From Spirosoma pollinicola (GTDB taxonomy: Bacteria; Bacteroidota; Bacteroidia; Cytophagales; Spirosomataceae): a stretch of DNA of 64,000 nucleotides. The DNA is taken from NCBI RefSeq assembly GCF_002831565.1, contig NZ_CP025096.1, forward strand, positions 2,209,027 to 2,273,026, given 5' to 3'. The translations under genes and the position numbers were made by a program. This document shows positions 37,301 to 45,170 of the stretch, one piece after another. Below the pieces are notes generated by a model that saw only the letters and a list, made by a program, of their open reading frames with translations, searched no databases and was not told where the DNA came from. The number at the start of each line of letters is the position of its first letter. The stretch's first letter is position 1.

Positions 37301-40031
37301 GCTCCTGAACTCCATTCTTGTTGGTGTCCACGAAGACGAAGTCTCCCAATGAAGCACCCGGAATGTAGAAACCAGCGTCCAGCGTCGGATTGAACTCCCC
37401 GTTGGCCAGCGTCACTGACTGGGTCTTGCCCGTGATCAGATCCGCATCCGAATCTTTCGTATCGTCCGACCCCGCGTTCTGCAGCGTAGCGGTGTAGCCC
37501 GAGGAAGCCGTGAAGCCCACCACATAGTTGTTGCTGCTGCCCGGCGTCAGGCCCGTGAAGCTGTAGAAGCCACTGGCGTTGGTCAGGGTTGTCAGCGATA
37601 CGACGTTATTGACATACAAGGTCGCCACCACACCGGCAATACCGGCTTCGCCCGCATCCTGAATGCCGTTCTTGTTGGTATCGTAGAAGACGTAATCACC
37701 CAAACCAGCTGTTGGCAGGTAGAAGCCAGCGTCCAGATTTGGATTGTTCTCTCCCGGTGCCAGCGTCACCGAACGAGTCTGGCCCGTGATCGGATCCGCA
37801 TCACTGTCTTTACCATCGTTGCCCCCGATCAGCGCCGAGGTCGACACGTAACCGGTTGGAGTTGTAAAGCTCACCGAGTAGGGAACACCCGGGGTCAGAC
37901 CCGTGAAGGAGTAAATGCCAGACGCATTGGTGGTGGTCGAAGCGACCACGGTGCCATTGCTGACCAGCGTCACAACCACACCCGCAATGCCCGGCTCACC
38001 CGGCTCCTGAACTCCATTCTTGTTGGTGTCCACGAAGACGAAGTCTCCCAATGAAGCACCCGGAATGTAGAAACCAGCGTCCAGCGTCGGATTGAACTCC
38101 CCGTTGGCCAGCGTCACTGACTGGGTCCTGCCCGTGATCAGATCCGCATCCGAATCTTTCGTATCGTCCGACCCCGCGTTCTGCAGCGTAGCGGTGAAGC
38201 CCGAGGGAGCCGTGAAGCCCACCACATAGTTGTTGCTGCTGCCCGGCGTCAGGCCCGTGAAGCTGTAGAAGCCACTGGCGTTGGTCAGGGTTGTCAGCGA
38301 TGCGACGTTATTGACATATAAGGTCGCCACTACACCGGCAATACCGGCTTCGCCCGCATCCTGAATGCCGTTCTTGTTGGTATCGTAGAAGACGTAATCA
38401 CCCAGGCCAGCCGTTGGCAGGTAGAAACCAGCATCAACCGTAGGATTGTTGCGGGCCGTACTGGAAGTAGGCTGACTGGTGTCTATAGTATATACACCTG
38501 TAAACCCATTCACACCAGCATCACTGTCTAAGTCATCTTTGACACCTCCTGCATTGGCAGTGGTCGATTGATAACCTGATGGCGAAATAAACTGAACTAC
38601 ATATTTACCATCCGTTAAACTATCAAACAGGTATTTACCGCCACCAGAGGTAACGGTCGAGTCTAACTTAGTTGTACCAGTCTCATCGTATAAATAAACT
38701 TTTACGCCATTGATTCCTGGCTCGCCTGTAGTTTGAGCCCCATCTTTATTGCTATCAATAAATACGTAATCACCTAAACTACCATAAGGTCCCTGAATGA
38801 CCTGAATGTCGCAGCAGTTCGTTGCCGGACAACCCGTACGATATGTTACAAACCGATAAACACCCGGACTTTTAATGGTCAGGGAAAAATCGCTATTGAC
38901 TTCGGCTAGCGATGTTGACACAGCCGTAGTAGAAATTGCTACATCGTTCCGATACCAAACAATCTGGTCGTAGCCAGATGGAATTGTTACCGTATATTCA
39001 TCACCTGCATACCAAAGAATAGGAACTGAGAAACAGACGGCATCATAGTCGTCTTCTGTTAAACTCTGATTGTTAGGTATAGAATTAGAATCTGTTTGAT
39101 CGGCCGAGGCAACTTCTGCCGTATTGAACCAGACACCCCGTTCATTAACGGTCGCTTTTGACACCAGCACCACCGAATCACCTGGGGCAATAGAGGCAAT
39201 CCTCCAGACACCCGACGAATATGACCCGGTTCCCCGCACCACACTAGCCGACGCAGGTACGTATGTTACTCCTCCAGCCGGCAGTTCATCTTTTATGGTT
39301 ACGTTCGTAGCCGTAGTTGAACCGGGTGCATTGGCGACAACAACCGTGTAGGTAACGATATCGCCAATAACCGGAGACTGGTTATTGATCGTTTTGTGAA
39401 GGCGCAGGTTTACTGTTGTGGGTACCTGGGCTTGGGCGGGCGAAACAGCCAGCAAAATCAGAAATAAGGTCAACAGGGTGTAGGCACCCTTTACCATAGG
39501 TATGGTTGTGCTATGAGCATAATCGACAAACGAGGATAGCCGCTTTAGAAAGCGGCTGAATCCCGGTGGTTTTGTTCTCACTGGCACGGACCCTCCACCA
39601 GTGTCTGCCACCACTTGGCGAGAATCTTTGTGAAGCGGTTTTGTTAGTATAATTTGCTCATTCATTGTCTGTTGTGCAAAATAATTAGAGGCACTTTGAA
39701 AACTTCGGTTTCGAAAACCGGGTGGGCTCGGTTCGGGTATATCAGGTGGCTCTCCATCAAGCCTGACAAATGCTTCAAGCTTACTTTGCACACTAATGGA
39801 TGACGCTATAGTAATTATTGCCGACGAGTGGACCGTCTGCGAATACATAGATTTTTGAACTGGCAGTAGCCGCCCATGAATCAGTTCCAGTAGGAAGTTA
39901 ATTAACCGTCCGGCAAAGACACCTACCTGGCCTTGTTGACTACTCGAATAGCGATAGCCTGGCGTAGATTTACCAGTAGCTATGAGCCGGGAAGGATTCA
40001 TGTATGGTGTAGATATTTCTTCCATCTGCAA
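28302..40031 (-). CDS. Giant T9SS cargo protein: DUF11, SdrD-B-like, Ig-like repeats and gliding-motility C-terminal domain
   Basis: The longest frame has 3909 residues. A clear signal peptide (MVKGAYTLLTLFLILLAVS, cut near QAQ) begins only at residue 179 (ATG at 39497), another ATG is at 39665 (residue 123), so the true start may be internal. Order: DUF11 (205-320), seven SdrD-B-like domains (417-1240) alternating two types, a first set of Ig-like/DUF11 domains (to about 1715), about a dozen Cys-rich Ig-like repeats of 70-80 residues with a C..GC..W..C..C pattern (to about 3000), DUF11, four related 160-residue repeats (about 3150-3800), and the CHU_C type B sorting domain (FSPNGDGVNDLF, WDGKPN) at the end. 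It should be exported by the T9SS and placed on the surface, as an adhesin. PorP/SprF follows by five bases. Confidence 0.9.
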   Translation of the reverse strand: MQMEEISTPYMNPSRLIATGKSTPGYRYSSSQQGQVGVFAGRLINFLLELIHGRLLPVQKSMYSQTVHSSAIITIASSISVQSKLEAFVRLDGEPPDIPEPSPPGFRNRSFQSASNYFAQQTMNEQIILTKPLHKDSRQVVADTGGGSVPVRTKPPGFSRFLKRLSSFVDYAHSTTIPMVKGAYTLLTLFLILLAVSPAQAQVPTTVNLRLHKTINNQSPVIGDIVTYTVVVANAPGSTTATNVTIKDELPAGGVTYVPASASVVRGTGSYSSGVWRIASIAPGDSVVLVSKATVNERGVWFNTAEVASADQTDSNSIPNNQSLTEDDYDAVCFSVPILWYAGDEYTVTIPSGYDQIVWYRNDVAISTTAVSTSLAEVNSDFSLTIKSPGVYRFVTYRTGCPATNCCDIQVIQGPYGSLGDYVFIDSNKDGAQTTGEPGINGVKVYLYDETGTTKLDSTVTSGGGKYLFDSLTDGKYVVQFISPSGYQSTTANAGGVKDDLDSDAGVNGFTGVYTIDTSQPTSSTARNNPTVDAGFYLPTAGLGDYVFYDTNKNGIQDAGEAGIAGVVATLYVNNVASLTTLTNASGFYSFTGLTPGSSNNYVVGFTAPSGFTATLQNAGSDDTKDSDADLITGRTQSVTLANGEFNPTLDAGFYIPGASLGDFVFVDTNKNGVQEPGEPGIAGVVVTLVSNGTVVASTTTNASGIYSFTGLTPGVPYSVSFTTPTGYVSTSALIGGNDGKDSDADPITGQTRSVTLAPGENNPNLDAGFYLPTAGLGDYVFYDTNKNGIQDAGEAGIAGVVATLYVNNVVSLTTLTNASGFYSFTGLTPGSSNNYVVGFTASSGYTATLQNAGSDDTKDSDADLITGKTQSVTLANGEFNPTLDAGFYIPGASLGDFVFVDTNKNGVQEPGEPGIAGVVVVLLNGANTPIASTTTNASGIYSFTGLTPGVPYSVSFATPTGYVSTSALIGGNDGKDSDADPITGKTRSVTLAPGENNPNLDAGFYLPTAGLGDYVFYDTNKNGIQDAGEAGIAGVVATLYVNNVVSLTTLTNASGFYSFTGLTPGSSNNYVVGFTAPSGFTATLQNVGADDTKDSDADLITGRTQSVTLANGEFNSTLDAGFYIPGASLGDFVFVDTNKDGIQEPGEPGIAGVVVTLVSNGTVVASTTTNASGIYSFTGLTPGVPYSVSFTTPTGYTATLAQQGGNDTKDSDVNPITGQTRSVTLAPGENNPNLDAGFFPTCPTNFSLVVSNDMSICNGDKATLTAWTTASYVRWYLTPYDGTAFDTLSISRQSLTVSPTTTTVYYAEAVTQDGSCVSARKPVVVSVTTVPTPICLGNIKNTCPASTVDLTKIQIENHNTGLAYEWYTSMDRSVATRVTNLTAVGGGKFYLFAKSGNCYSNPTVLTVEIVDCNCQNVAGVNVGPGVAVCSGDVIPVKAVLSGSATSVVWATNGTGTFSNPASLTSNYTPSVADIATGNVMLTATTNDPDGPAGVCQSATSSLIAQINKRPETPVNVACDDTLVCQGSSTKLVGFAPGSKINWYDQDGKLIGTTQSGSKLVVTPTKTGSVVYYAEAFKETGCVSDRSSITLTVGKCSADLAVVKQVITPGTYSVGQKITYSITVSNNGPITANSVKVDDMLPATLTYVSSTPAGQYNPATGIWTIGLMSAGSDRNLLVEATIIGTGSVKNTAIVRSPDNDPTKTKNDTSSVTIPVIVSPCAVLPPTILCSITEICKGGTTTLTARGCTDGIVKWSDGQTGVSISVTPGATTTYSASCVVGKCISDASNKIKVTILEPQMPTITASADNVCPGSSVILTASGCAGGTIEWSDKAQTGLSIVVMPTGKTTYTAQCRMGTCLSTPATKTIEMSSDIPTPSIVCSSTVVCPGETITLTVENCLGTPVWNSTTATTSSIVVTPTVGNNTYSVYCKNGACVSKSSSVYTINIVAPVVPTVTASADSVCAKGAVVLTATGCNGTVIWNVKDQTGPSITVYPTANISYFAQCQFRTCLSAPSKTVAITVVTPTAPIISVSKTLICSGEKVTLTAKGCAGTVQWHGVDKVGASIDIYPTATTEYYATCKQGTCESEASNKVRVTVNTSASPAPVVTASTSAACDGGLVSLTATGCEGGSVKWSDGQTGSVVSVTATSTNHEFYALCQIGTQCGTGKSNIINIKITPIPTPTVTCSTDKICPGETVTLTVKDCLGTPHWSSTTATTGSIVVAPTVTTAYTVFCSDGTCTSATSKSYTITVTPVAIPTVTASATAVNPGSSVTLTASGCNGDVIWSANDINGNNKGAVIVVQPNGTQTYYAQCKYRVCLSDPSVTITINQSTSCVAKAGTLVAANGTVCGGTSTTVTIAATPNGGMIQPAGYSVLYVLTKGADKVVQQTSATPQFTVSSDAADYTIHTLVYNANAADQNYIDLSVVKLGITKASDVLQLIGSKCAALDVTGAKVKVSVVAPPTLSASSLTVCSGSVASLTAIGCESGKVSWSDGTEGAVYSKAVYSNQVLTAVCTVDGCTSSQSSLVNITLGTPAIPIIVSNVPTVCVSETVSLTATGCAGGTYIWSDDKTVGSTLTITPTSDVSYRVKCKVGECTGDWSAYTTIKVGAPVAPTISIAGSTANTSICYGTPVTLVATGCSASSYVTWSNNQVGSSITVTLASSATFTAQCCNSNQCKSVVSNALAVTVLPKVAQPIVVDKTNACPFKTVDLATAVTSSVSTTGGVLEYYTDASLSSKVATPAAVGTGTYYVVEKTTNGCVSLPVAIHVQINTCVEPTPCDTQNPATANAGIDASVCVDKAYQLAGSMGGAGKTAHWTTSGNGSFDNSYALNAVYTASNEDILSGKVTLTLSVSTNNAACAIATDAMLLTINGIKSVPVITVVGATKLCYGDSVTLKAPAGAAGYKWSNNATTQSIVVKTSGVYTVQLFDATGCSSVKSEGVTVNVAEPVLTPLVSNLRNTCPAKIVDLTKALASTTPGSSYIYRICECNTSNIVMRPDSVCEGTYWIVEKSASGCVSAPAKVVVKVFNCAADTLNADVSIAKTVSNAFVKNGAPVTYTITVSNAGPHTARNIDVRDILPKGLELLPVSSPNYKVSNGAITKRIDSLKSGESAQLVFAARVTVKGQEVVNKAEITYLDNKDTNLANNTASVTVKDTSSHKASLIGLAKAVLGKPTTVGDSLIKVSYSFVATNFGDDTLRHVKVGDDLAYAFAPNSVQSANVMVASGSSLKADPTFTGMGATTQLLDSTSYILPGASQTFVLNVTVKRAVGDTTKSFRNIAAASAINSLTTVTDLSTSGGDSDPDNDRNPTNNTGFASFTLSPNQPQGASIGLALAVVNIAAQPDSSYNITYKATIKNFGDVELKGIVLTDSLIRTFASPTSYSVVGSPVVSSGSTLIANAGFNGNTTPTVLNPYSYLAVGAQDTVLFTVNVKTNGNNGPFYSSASVVGCSPDSSQIVKDISNNGLDPAPAGSASTTVRFDLPKGLLGVSKFVGVPRLVEEGVYDIPYTITLSNMGSVPLKKVQVVDNLSEAFGHGALIVSNQISVTSTGTVSVNPAYTGQGLVTNMLVDSSSTLAVGAKSNLSFTVRVNVKNADSLTFYNVADATALTPTNEVVTDMSTAGINNDPDNDLDPRNNSKPTPIALNALSTSSYIGLAMSVRDTLRKPDGSFDVTYQIVVKNYGSEKLNYVSVSDSLSKVFNSQTGATFSIAKAPYVTSTGSALKLNPNFNGGSDPVLILGDSISVLAAGKVDTLQMVVNVATDGSTMTFLNSAYATAKSTSATVSDVSTSGLNPDLNGNNNPTDSNERESTPLNLPHTLQSMFIPEGFSPNGDGVNDLFVIRGVAGLTVSLEVYNRWGHIVYKNDDYQNDWDGKPNTGIAISSDANGVPDGTYYYVINTSDGRKFVRYMTINR
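36310..38405. repeat. Three near-identical tandem repeats of about 705 bases within the giant gene
   Basis: Landmark CGTAATCACCC recurs at 36986 and 37691, and its variant at 38393, giving periods of 705 and 702 bases. Each unit encodes two SdrD-B-like domains (GLGDYVFYDTNKNG type and SLGDFVFVDTNKNG type). Long stretches are identical at the DNA level, including silent positions, so copies were made or homogenised recently. Copy number may vary between cells or assemblies. Confidence 0.88.
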
Positions 40032-40576
40032 CTTAATTTGGGACTGTTTTCTGTTTGCGAAATGGAACCTCTGGATTCATTAATACCTCAGACAAGTACA
40101 CCCTAAGTAGGTCACTGTTCTACAGTACACAATTCAGAAGCTCTTATGCTCCCATAGGATTCAACTAAAACTATGCCAAACCGTACTATTAAGTATCTGC
40201 TGCTTACTAATAACCAATAATAGTCTCTTTTTTAAGGCGTTACGGAGAAGACTCCCTGCGTTATTGTGATCATCATCCCAATTGATATAGCCAAGAAGTA
40301 CAATGAAGAGTCAATAAGTATAGCACTAACCGGTTAGCGAAAACTATGCCAACTGTATAATACTTGCCTTTATTTTGGTTACTTACTTGAATTATGGCCT
40401 TTTAGAAGCGATTGAAGTAGCCTTAAATCAGACCTCATTTTCAGAATAAGAGAACAAGAATATTGCTGAAAGGATCATGAACAACTTACTCCTCAGGTTA
40501 AAGGAAAAGCAAATTTATACTAAATAAATCACTTGGATTACTAAAGATTATACTCTACCAAAATCTGGATATACTT
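40032..40576. other. Non-coding gap upstream of the giant gene
   Basis: About 540 AT-rich bases without a plausible gene on either strand. They should hold the promoter and leader of the giant gene. I see no clean TTTG / TAnnTTTG pair on the minus strand. The right end is bounded by a terminator palindrome. Confidence 0.5.
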
Positions 40577-40625
40577 AGCTCAAAAAAAATAGCCACTCCA
40601 ATGGAGTGGCTATTTTTTTTGAGCT
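40577..40625. terminator. Long palindromic terminator after the pseudopeptidase-barrel gene
   Basis: A perfect 49-base palindrome: 24-base arms (40577-40600, 40602-40625) around a single A. The stem contains GCCACTCCA / TGGAGTGGC and then eight A/T pairs, giving A-run and T-run in both directions. It lies nine bases beyond the 3' end of the gene at 40634 and would also stop leftward reading into the giant gene's leader. Confidence 0.9.
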
Positions 40626-40633
40626 GTTAAAAT

Positions 40634-43600
40634 TTAAAAATCGTACCCTATGGTCAAATATGGAATAGGCTTACCAACCGTACGATCTTCAAGGCCCCAG
40701 GCGTAATCAAATTTGATAAAATAACCAAAAATCATTGTCCTTACACCTGCACCATACCCAATCAAGAATGGGTTTTTAAAGTTGGTAACGGTGGCTCTAA
40801 ACGGAATACTTCCTCCACCAACAATTTCTGTATTCAAGCTGTTCTGCTGACTAAAGGGTCCACTACCGGTCCAGGCAGTACCAATATCGGTGAAGGCAAC
40901 CAGCTGCAGATTACGCAAAAAGTTAGACGTTATATTGCCTCTATATAAATAGCGAACTAAAGGCAAACGGAGCTCAGCATTAAACAGCATATAGCTATTG
41001 CCCGTTAGCTTCCCCTGATTGAAGCCCCGCAACGGGGCGGCAAAATCAAGAAAGAAAACGTCACGATAATCATAGGGAATCTCATTCTGCGTCATATTTG
41101 GAATGAGCAGTGGATTAGAAGCAATGGGTTCCTTTTGACCACCAATCCAGTTTTCCATACCACCTAACGTACTTTTCTTGGGTGCTGCTCCCCCTGACTG
41201 GCTAAACGCAAAACGGGTCGCCAGAATCAGGTCGCGATGAATACGTTGATAATGGCGTAAATCGAGTGACAATCGGCGGAATCCTTCTTTCGATGACCGC
41301 AACCCGGCATACTCCTCATACCTGAGTTTCGCTTTTGTGCCAACGGTCATATTCATTCCGTTCACCTTAGTATTGTCAAAAACAAACTCTCCACGCAAAC
41401 CGGCGTAATCAGAAACGCGGTCTGGCTCAGCGAAAGAGGATAAATCAATCAGTCTTGTAATGGCATAAAAAGGCGAGACTGTAAAACGGCTATTGACCGA
41501 TATTGGATACGAAGCCGACACAGCAACCCGATTGTAGCGGTATTTTTGAAGGATACCCGCCCCGTCAACAAACAAAGTCTGGCGATCCACGCGGGCGCCG
41601 TAATCAATCCGATGTGTTAGATTCGTATACTCGGCAAACAGATCGCTGTTACGTAATGTATTGGTCAGGCTAAGAAATCCACCTGCCCGGAGTACATGGT
41701 TTTCGAGTAGATCGGTTAGCGTAACCTCCTGTGCATAGCCAAACCCTTTGATTGGATCAACCCGCCAGTTAGAGGGTGCTTCATTAATACCAAACGTAGC
41801 CTTATAATCAAATGGGCCGCGAATTGTGATATTCTCCCGACGTCGATTACGAGGCAATGTCGTTGTCAAACCGGGCGAAACACCCGCCACTGAACGACGC
41901 TGACGACTTTCAGCGGCCTTTACCACATCAGGGTCAAACTGATAATTATCCGTATCCACTTCTCCCGGCTCCAGAACAAGTCCTTTTGCCGGAGCAGGCT
42001 GCGCAGTAGCCGTACGTATAGCAGCAGAGTCGACAGGGGTACGATTTACCTGTGCGGCTGTATCGGCTTTTGGCGCATTTGCCCGTGTAGCACTCGGCGC
42101 ATTTAAGCGGCTTGCCGCAATACTTCGTTGCGTAGGTGGCGCATTAACCGTTTGTGTAAGAGTCAATTGCGACCGGAAACCGATATATTCATCACCATTT
42201 TTCAGGCTGCTGTAAACGAATCCGCCATTGGCTGGTTTAAGGTCATACAGGCGGATACTTTCCGGGAAAGCCGTTAGCTGGCTAACTGACTTCGATTCGG
42301 TTTCGAGCCGATAAAGATTTCGAATACCATTGACATCACTGAGGAAATAAACCGTTGATTCGCTGGCTGGAATAGGCTGTGTTGCCTGTGAAAGTGAATC
42401 TGTCAGGCGAACGAGCGACAAATCGCGGGCACTGCCTTCATGCGAGAACAGACTCAGGCGGTCGCGGACGGTACGGTAAGTTCCTTTGTCGACGCCGAGA
42501 GTATCTTCTTTTCGATTGGAGCTAAACACGACCTGCCGGGCAGTACGACCAACAAAGGCTGGATATAAATCGTCATACAAATCGTTTGTCAGTTGCTGAT
42601 AGGAACCCCGGTTGATACTGTATAAGAACAAATCATTTTGCCCTTTACGATCGGCACTCATAATCAGGCTCCCACCATCGTCGGAGGCATTCATCCAGAC
42701 CACCTGCGATAGTCCGTTTACCTGACGCTTGAATTCCTGCTTGGGCCGTTTCTCAAAATTAGTAAACTGATACAGGTTCGTTTTTCCCAATTCGTCGGTA
42801 ATAACGAGCAGGTTATTATCGCGCTGCCAGGCCAGTAAAGGCGTACTCGTTTGTGTTATTTGTCCATCGAGCCGGTAACCGCCAGATAGAACCGTAGTCT
42901 TTTTCCGAGTCGACGTATTAACGACCTCAACACTAAACTTGCCATCGCGCAGAACCGAATAGGCAATAAACTGTTTGTCGGGGCTTAATTTAAGGCTGAT
43001 CAGTAAGGTCTTATCATCAGCCGAACCAACTTTCAGTTGAAAATCGTCGGTGCTGGCGCGGTACGACTGGGTTACGGTGTTAGCCATGCCAGCATAATAT
43101 TCACGCCATTCGCGCAGAAACCGGCTATAGGGTACCCCTAACGTGCTCGAAATACTGCTTTGCTCATTCCGGATAATGCGGGTGAGGTTCAGAATATTCG
43201 AGACATTGTCGCGGCCGTATCGCTGAACGATGTAGTTCCAGATAGAGTGACCAACCCGCTCGGCATCGGTGCCGGATAGTAATGATGGTTTTTTGACGGG
43301 GCGATTCAGCGAAACATCACGCATATAATCGTCCAGTTCCAGACTGTTGCCCTGAGCTATGTAAGACGCAATACCGGGCATGAACCAATCTGGCAATGTC
43401 AGCAACAGCGAACTTTGAAGGGCATCTTTAAGACTACCGCCATAAAGCATATCGTACACGAACAGCATGGCGATGTCGTGGATAATTTGTTGCCGAAAAC
43501 TGACCTGATCGCCGGTAAACGCCAGCTCGACGCGAGACTTCGCCAGGTTTTGTTCCCGGCTGCTCAGGCCCTGAGCTGTTAGGCCAATGTTATTCTGGGC

Positions 43601-43897
43601 CAGTTCTTCCGGTGAATTGAACAGAAAAATTTTGACACGGCTATAGGGTGTATACCCTAATAATTCGGTTATCCGGTCAAACTCCGACTCGGCATACTGC
43701 GCCGTCAGGTTAGCAATCTGGCTGCCATCCTGATAATAGTAAATCTCAAAGTTCGACGTTCGGATGATTTTCCATTCGAAACTGCGGTACTGAATACGAT
43801 TTTTTCCAAACCGTTCCAGCGACGGATAGTTTTGTGCCGTAGCCACGCTCAATCCGCCCAGCCACAGGCCCAACATCAGTATGTATTGATTTCGCAT
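40634..43897 (-). CDS. Outer membrane protein: pseudopeptidase domain, beta-propeller, BamA-like barrel
   Basis: The 1087-residue protein has a signal peptide (cut near TAQN), then a gluzincin-like domain (about 25-270). There the zinc motif HExxH reads HDIAM (140-144) and the later WLxEG region reads LPDWFMPGIASY (168-179), so catalytic residues are missing. A TolB/PD40-type propeller follows (about 280-560), a Pro/Ala-rich linker (about 590-650), and a C-terminal BamA/TamA-like barrel (about 690-1087) with FLRNLQLVAFTDIGTAW and a terminal aromatic residue. It is likely anchored in the outer membrane with the propeller in the periplasm. Role unknown. It lies upstream of the T9SS adhesin locus on the same strand but is closed by its own terminator. 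Confidence 0.8.
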   Translation of the reverse strand: MRNQYILMLGLWLGGLSVATAQNYPSLERFGKNRIQYRSFEWKIIRTSNFEIYYYQDGSQIANLTAQYAESEFDRITELLGYTPYSRVKIFLFNSPEELAQNNIGLTAQGLSSREQNLAKSRVELAFTGDQVSFRQQIIHDIAMLFVYDMLYGGSLKDALQSSLLLTLPDWFMPGIASYIAQGNSLELDDYMRDVSLNRPVKKPSLLSGTDAERVGHSIWNYIVQRYGRDNVSNILNLTRIIRNEQSSISSTLGVPYSRFLREWREYYAGMANTVTQSYRASTDDFQLKVGSADDKTLLISLKLSPDKQFIAYSVLRDGKFSVEVVNTSTRKKTTVLSGGYRLDGQITQTSTPLLAWQRDNNLLVITDELGKTNLYQFTNFEKRPKQEFKRQVNGLSQVVWMNASDDGGSLIMSADRKGQNDLFLYSINRGSYQQLTNDLYDDLYPAFVGRTARQVVFSSNRKEDTLGVDKGTYRTVRDRLSLFSHEGSARDLSLVRLTDSLSQATQPIPASESTVYFLSDVNGIRNLYRLETESKSVSQLTAFPESIRLYDLKPANGGFVYSSLKNGDEYIGFRSQLTLTQTVNAPPTQRSIAASRLNAPSATRANAPKADTAAQVNRTPVDSAAIRTATAQPAPAKGLVLEPGEVDTDNYQFDPDVVKAAESRQRRSVAGVSPGLTTTLPRNRRRENITIRGPFDYKATFGINEAPSNWRVDPIKGFGYAQEVTLTDLLENHVLRAGGFLSLTNTLRNSDLFAEYTNLTHRIDYGARVDRQTLFVDGAGILQKYRYNRVAVSASYPISVNSRFTVSPFYAITRLIDLSSFAEPDRVSDYAGLRGEFVFDNTKVNGMNMTVGTKAKLRYEEYAGLRSSKEGFRRLSLDLRHYQRIHRDLILATRFAFSQSGGAAPKKSTLGGMENWIGGQKEPIASNPLLIPNMTQNEIPYDYRDVFFLDFAAPLRGFNQGKLTGNSYMLFNAELRLPLVRYLYRGNITSNFLRNLQLVAFTDIGTAWTGSGPFSQQNSLNTEIVGGGSIPFRATVTNFKNPFLIGYGAGVRTMIFGYFIKFDYAWGLEDRTVGKPIPYLTIGYDF

Positions 43898-44007
43898 ACG
43901 GGTATAAAAAACACTAAATGAGGCATTTACAGCGCAGCATTTATGGCAAGATCATTCACCTGATTTTACCTTACTGGCCTAACTAAACACCTTAATCTGA
44001 AAACTAA

Positions 44008-45072
44008 TCAACTGCCATGATATAACGAAATGCAACGGCTAATATTCGCTTCCGGCTCCAAATCTTCACCATCTAAAAGGTAACGGGCATATTGTTCGGC
44101 CAGATAGGGAGCCAGCGATACACCTTTTGTGCCCAGCCCGCCAAATATACCTACTGCCGGTTGTGTAGGGTGCAGCCCAATAATGGGCCGTCGGTCTTTG
44201 GTCGACGGCCGAATACCCGCCTGCTGATTCACGATCGTGTAAGGCACCTTTAAAATTCCCGCTACTTTTGCCTGTAAAAACGCACGACCATCCTCAGTTG
44301 TTTGCCAGTCCAGGTCATGCCAGCTATAGGTGGCACCAATACGAATTAAGCCATTTCGTACAGGCAGGATGAAAACGCCTTGATTAACTATGTTCTTAAT
44401 AGAGTAATTGTCAACCAAAGCTGTTAGAATCTGTCCTTTCACGGGATTGTAAGGAAGCCAGTCAAATAACGGATTCTCACGCGATTGGACGCCATCACAA
44501 AATATAACTTTATTGATCTTCACGCCTTTCCACTCTACATGGGTATCACTGATGATCAGATCCTTAACCCCAACCCGCTCTTCGAAGTATTGATTTTTTC
44601 TAACAAAGTACCCTTTTATAATTCTAACGAACTCGGTAAGATCCACCCAACCCGCCTGCTTTACTTCCAGGCCACCCAACGGATTATCAATATACGGACT
44701 ATAGGCCTGATCTTCAACCGATTCGGCTACATATTGATGGGTATCGGGGTCAGTCGTCAGGGCCAGATAGTCTGTTTTTTCACTCTCGGTTCTGAATGGA
44801 CGGTATATATTTTTGGGATGAAAGAACGAAACGCCGAGTTGCTTCTCAATGTCGCTATAGAATTGATGCAGAAATGGGAACAGTTCATCGGCCTTCCAGG
44901 TACGAACCAATTTTCGTCCCGTTAATGGATTGACCAGGCCAGCCGCCACTACCGAAGCTGAAGGCAGCGCAGGATCATCGACCAGTAATACCGTACATCC
45001 ACGCTGGTCGAGTGTCCAGGCCAGCACAGAGCCCGCTACCCCCTGCCCTACAATCAGAAAATCTACAGTCAT
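44008..45072 (-). CDS. FAD-dependent oxidoreductase (DAO/glycine oxidase family)
   Basis: A 354-residue protein of the DAO superfamily. The N-terminal FAD motif DFLIVGQGVAGSVLAWTLDQRG and the C-terminal HPTQPAVGIFGGLGTKG (second FAD contact) are clear; RPSTKDRRP precedes it. DAO-type enzymes oxidise amines or amino acids, or act in tRNA modification (MnmC); the short length and lack of a methyltransferase part argue against full MnmC. Substrate is not predictable. A type E inverted repeat fills the gap to cmk, upstream on the same strand. Confidence 0.82.
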   Translation of the reverse strand: MTVDFLIVGQGVAGSVLAWTLDQRGCTVLLVDDPALPSASVVAAGLVNPLTGRKLVRTWKADELFPFLHQFYSDIEKQLGVSFFHPKNIYRPFRTESEKTDYLALTTDPDTHQYVAESVEDQAYSPYIDNPLGGLEVKQAGWVDLTEFVRIIKGYFVRKNQYFEERVGVKDLIISDTHVEWKGVKINKVIFCDGVQSRENPLFDWLPYNPVKGQILTALVDNYSIKNIVNQGVFILPVRNGLIRIGATYSWHDLDWQTTEDGRAFLQAKVAGILKVPYTIVNQQAGIRPSTKDRRPIIGLHPTQPAVGIFGGLGTKGVSLAPYLAEQYARYLLDGEDLEPEANISRCISLYHGS

Positions 45073-45079
45073 AAAGAAA

Positions 45080-45170
45080 TGGTGAGTGGTGAAGTAGTTA
45101 ATAGTGAAGTGGATGAGTGGAGGGTACAGACTACTTACCCACTTTACTAATTAACCACTCCACTACTAAC
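45080..45170. repeat. Intergenic inverted repeat, type E variant
   Basis: Left arm 45080-45120 (GGTGAGTGGTGAAGTAGTTA and on) and right arm 45131-45170 (CTACTTACCCACTTTACTAA and on) are imperfect complements. The element touches the cmk stop on one side and lies seven bases from the oxidoreductase start on the other. Confidence 0.75.

Noticed and set aside
36310..38405. CRISPR-like array
   Set aside because: The repeats are 705 bases long, coding and without unique spacers; no cas genes are present.
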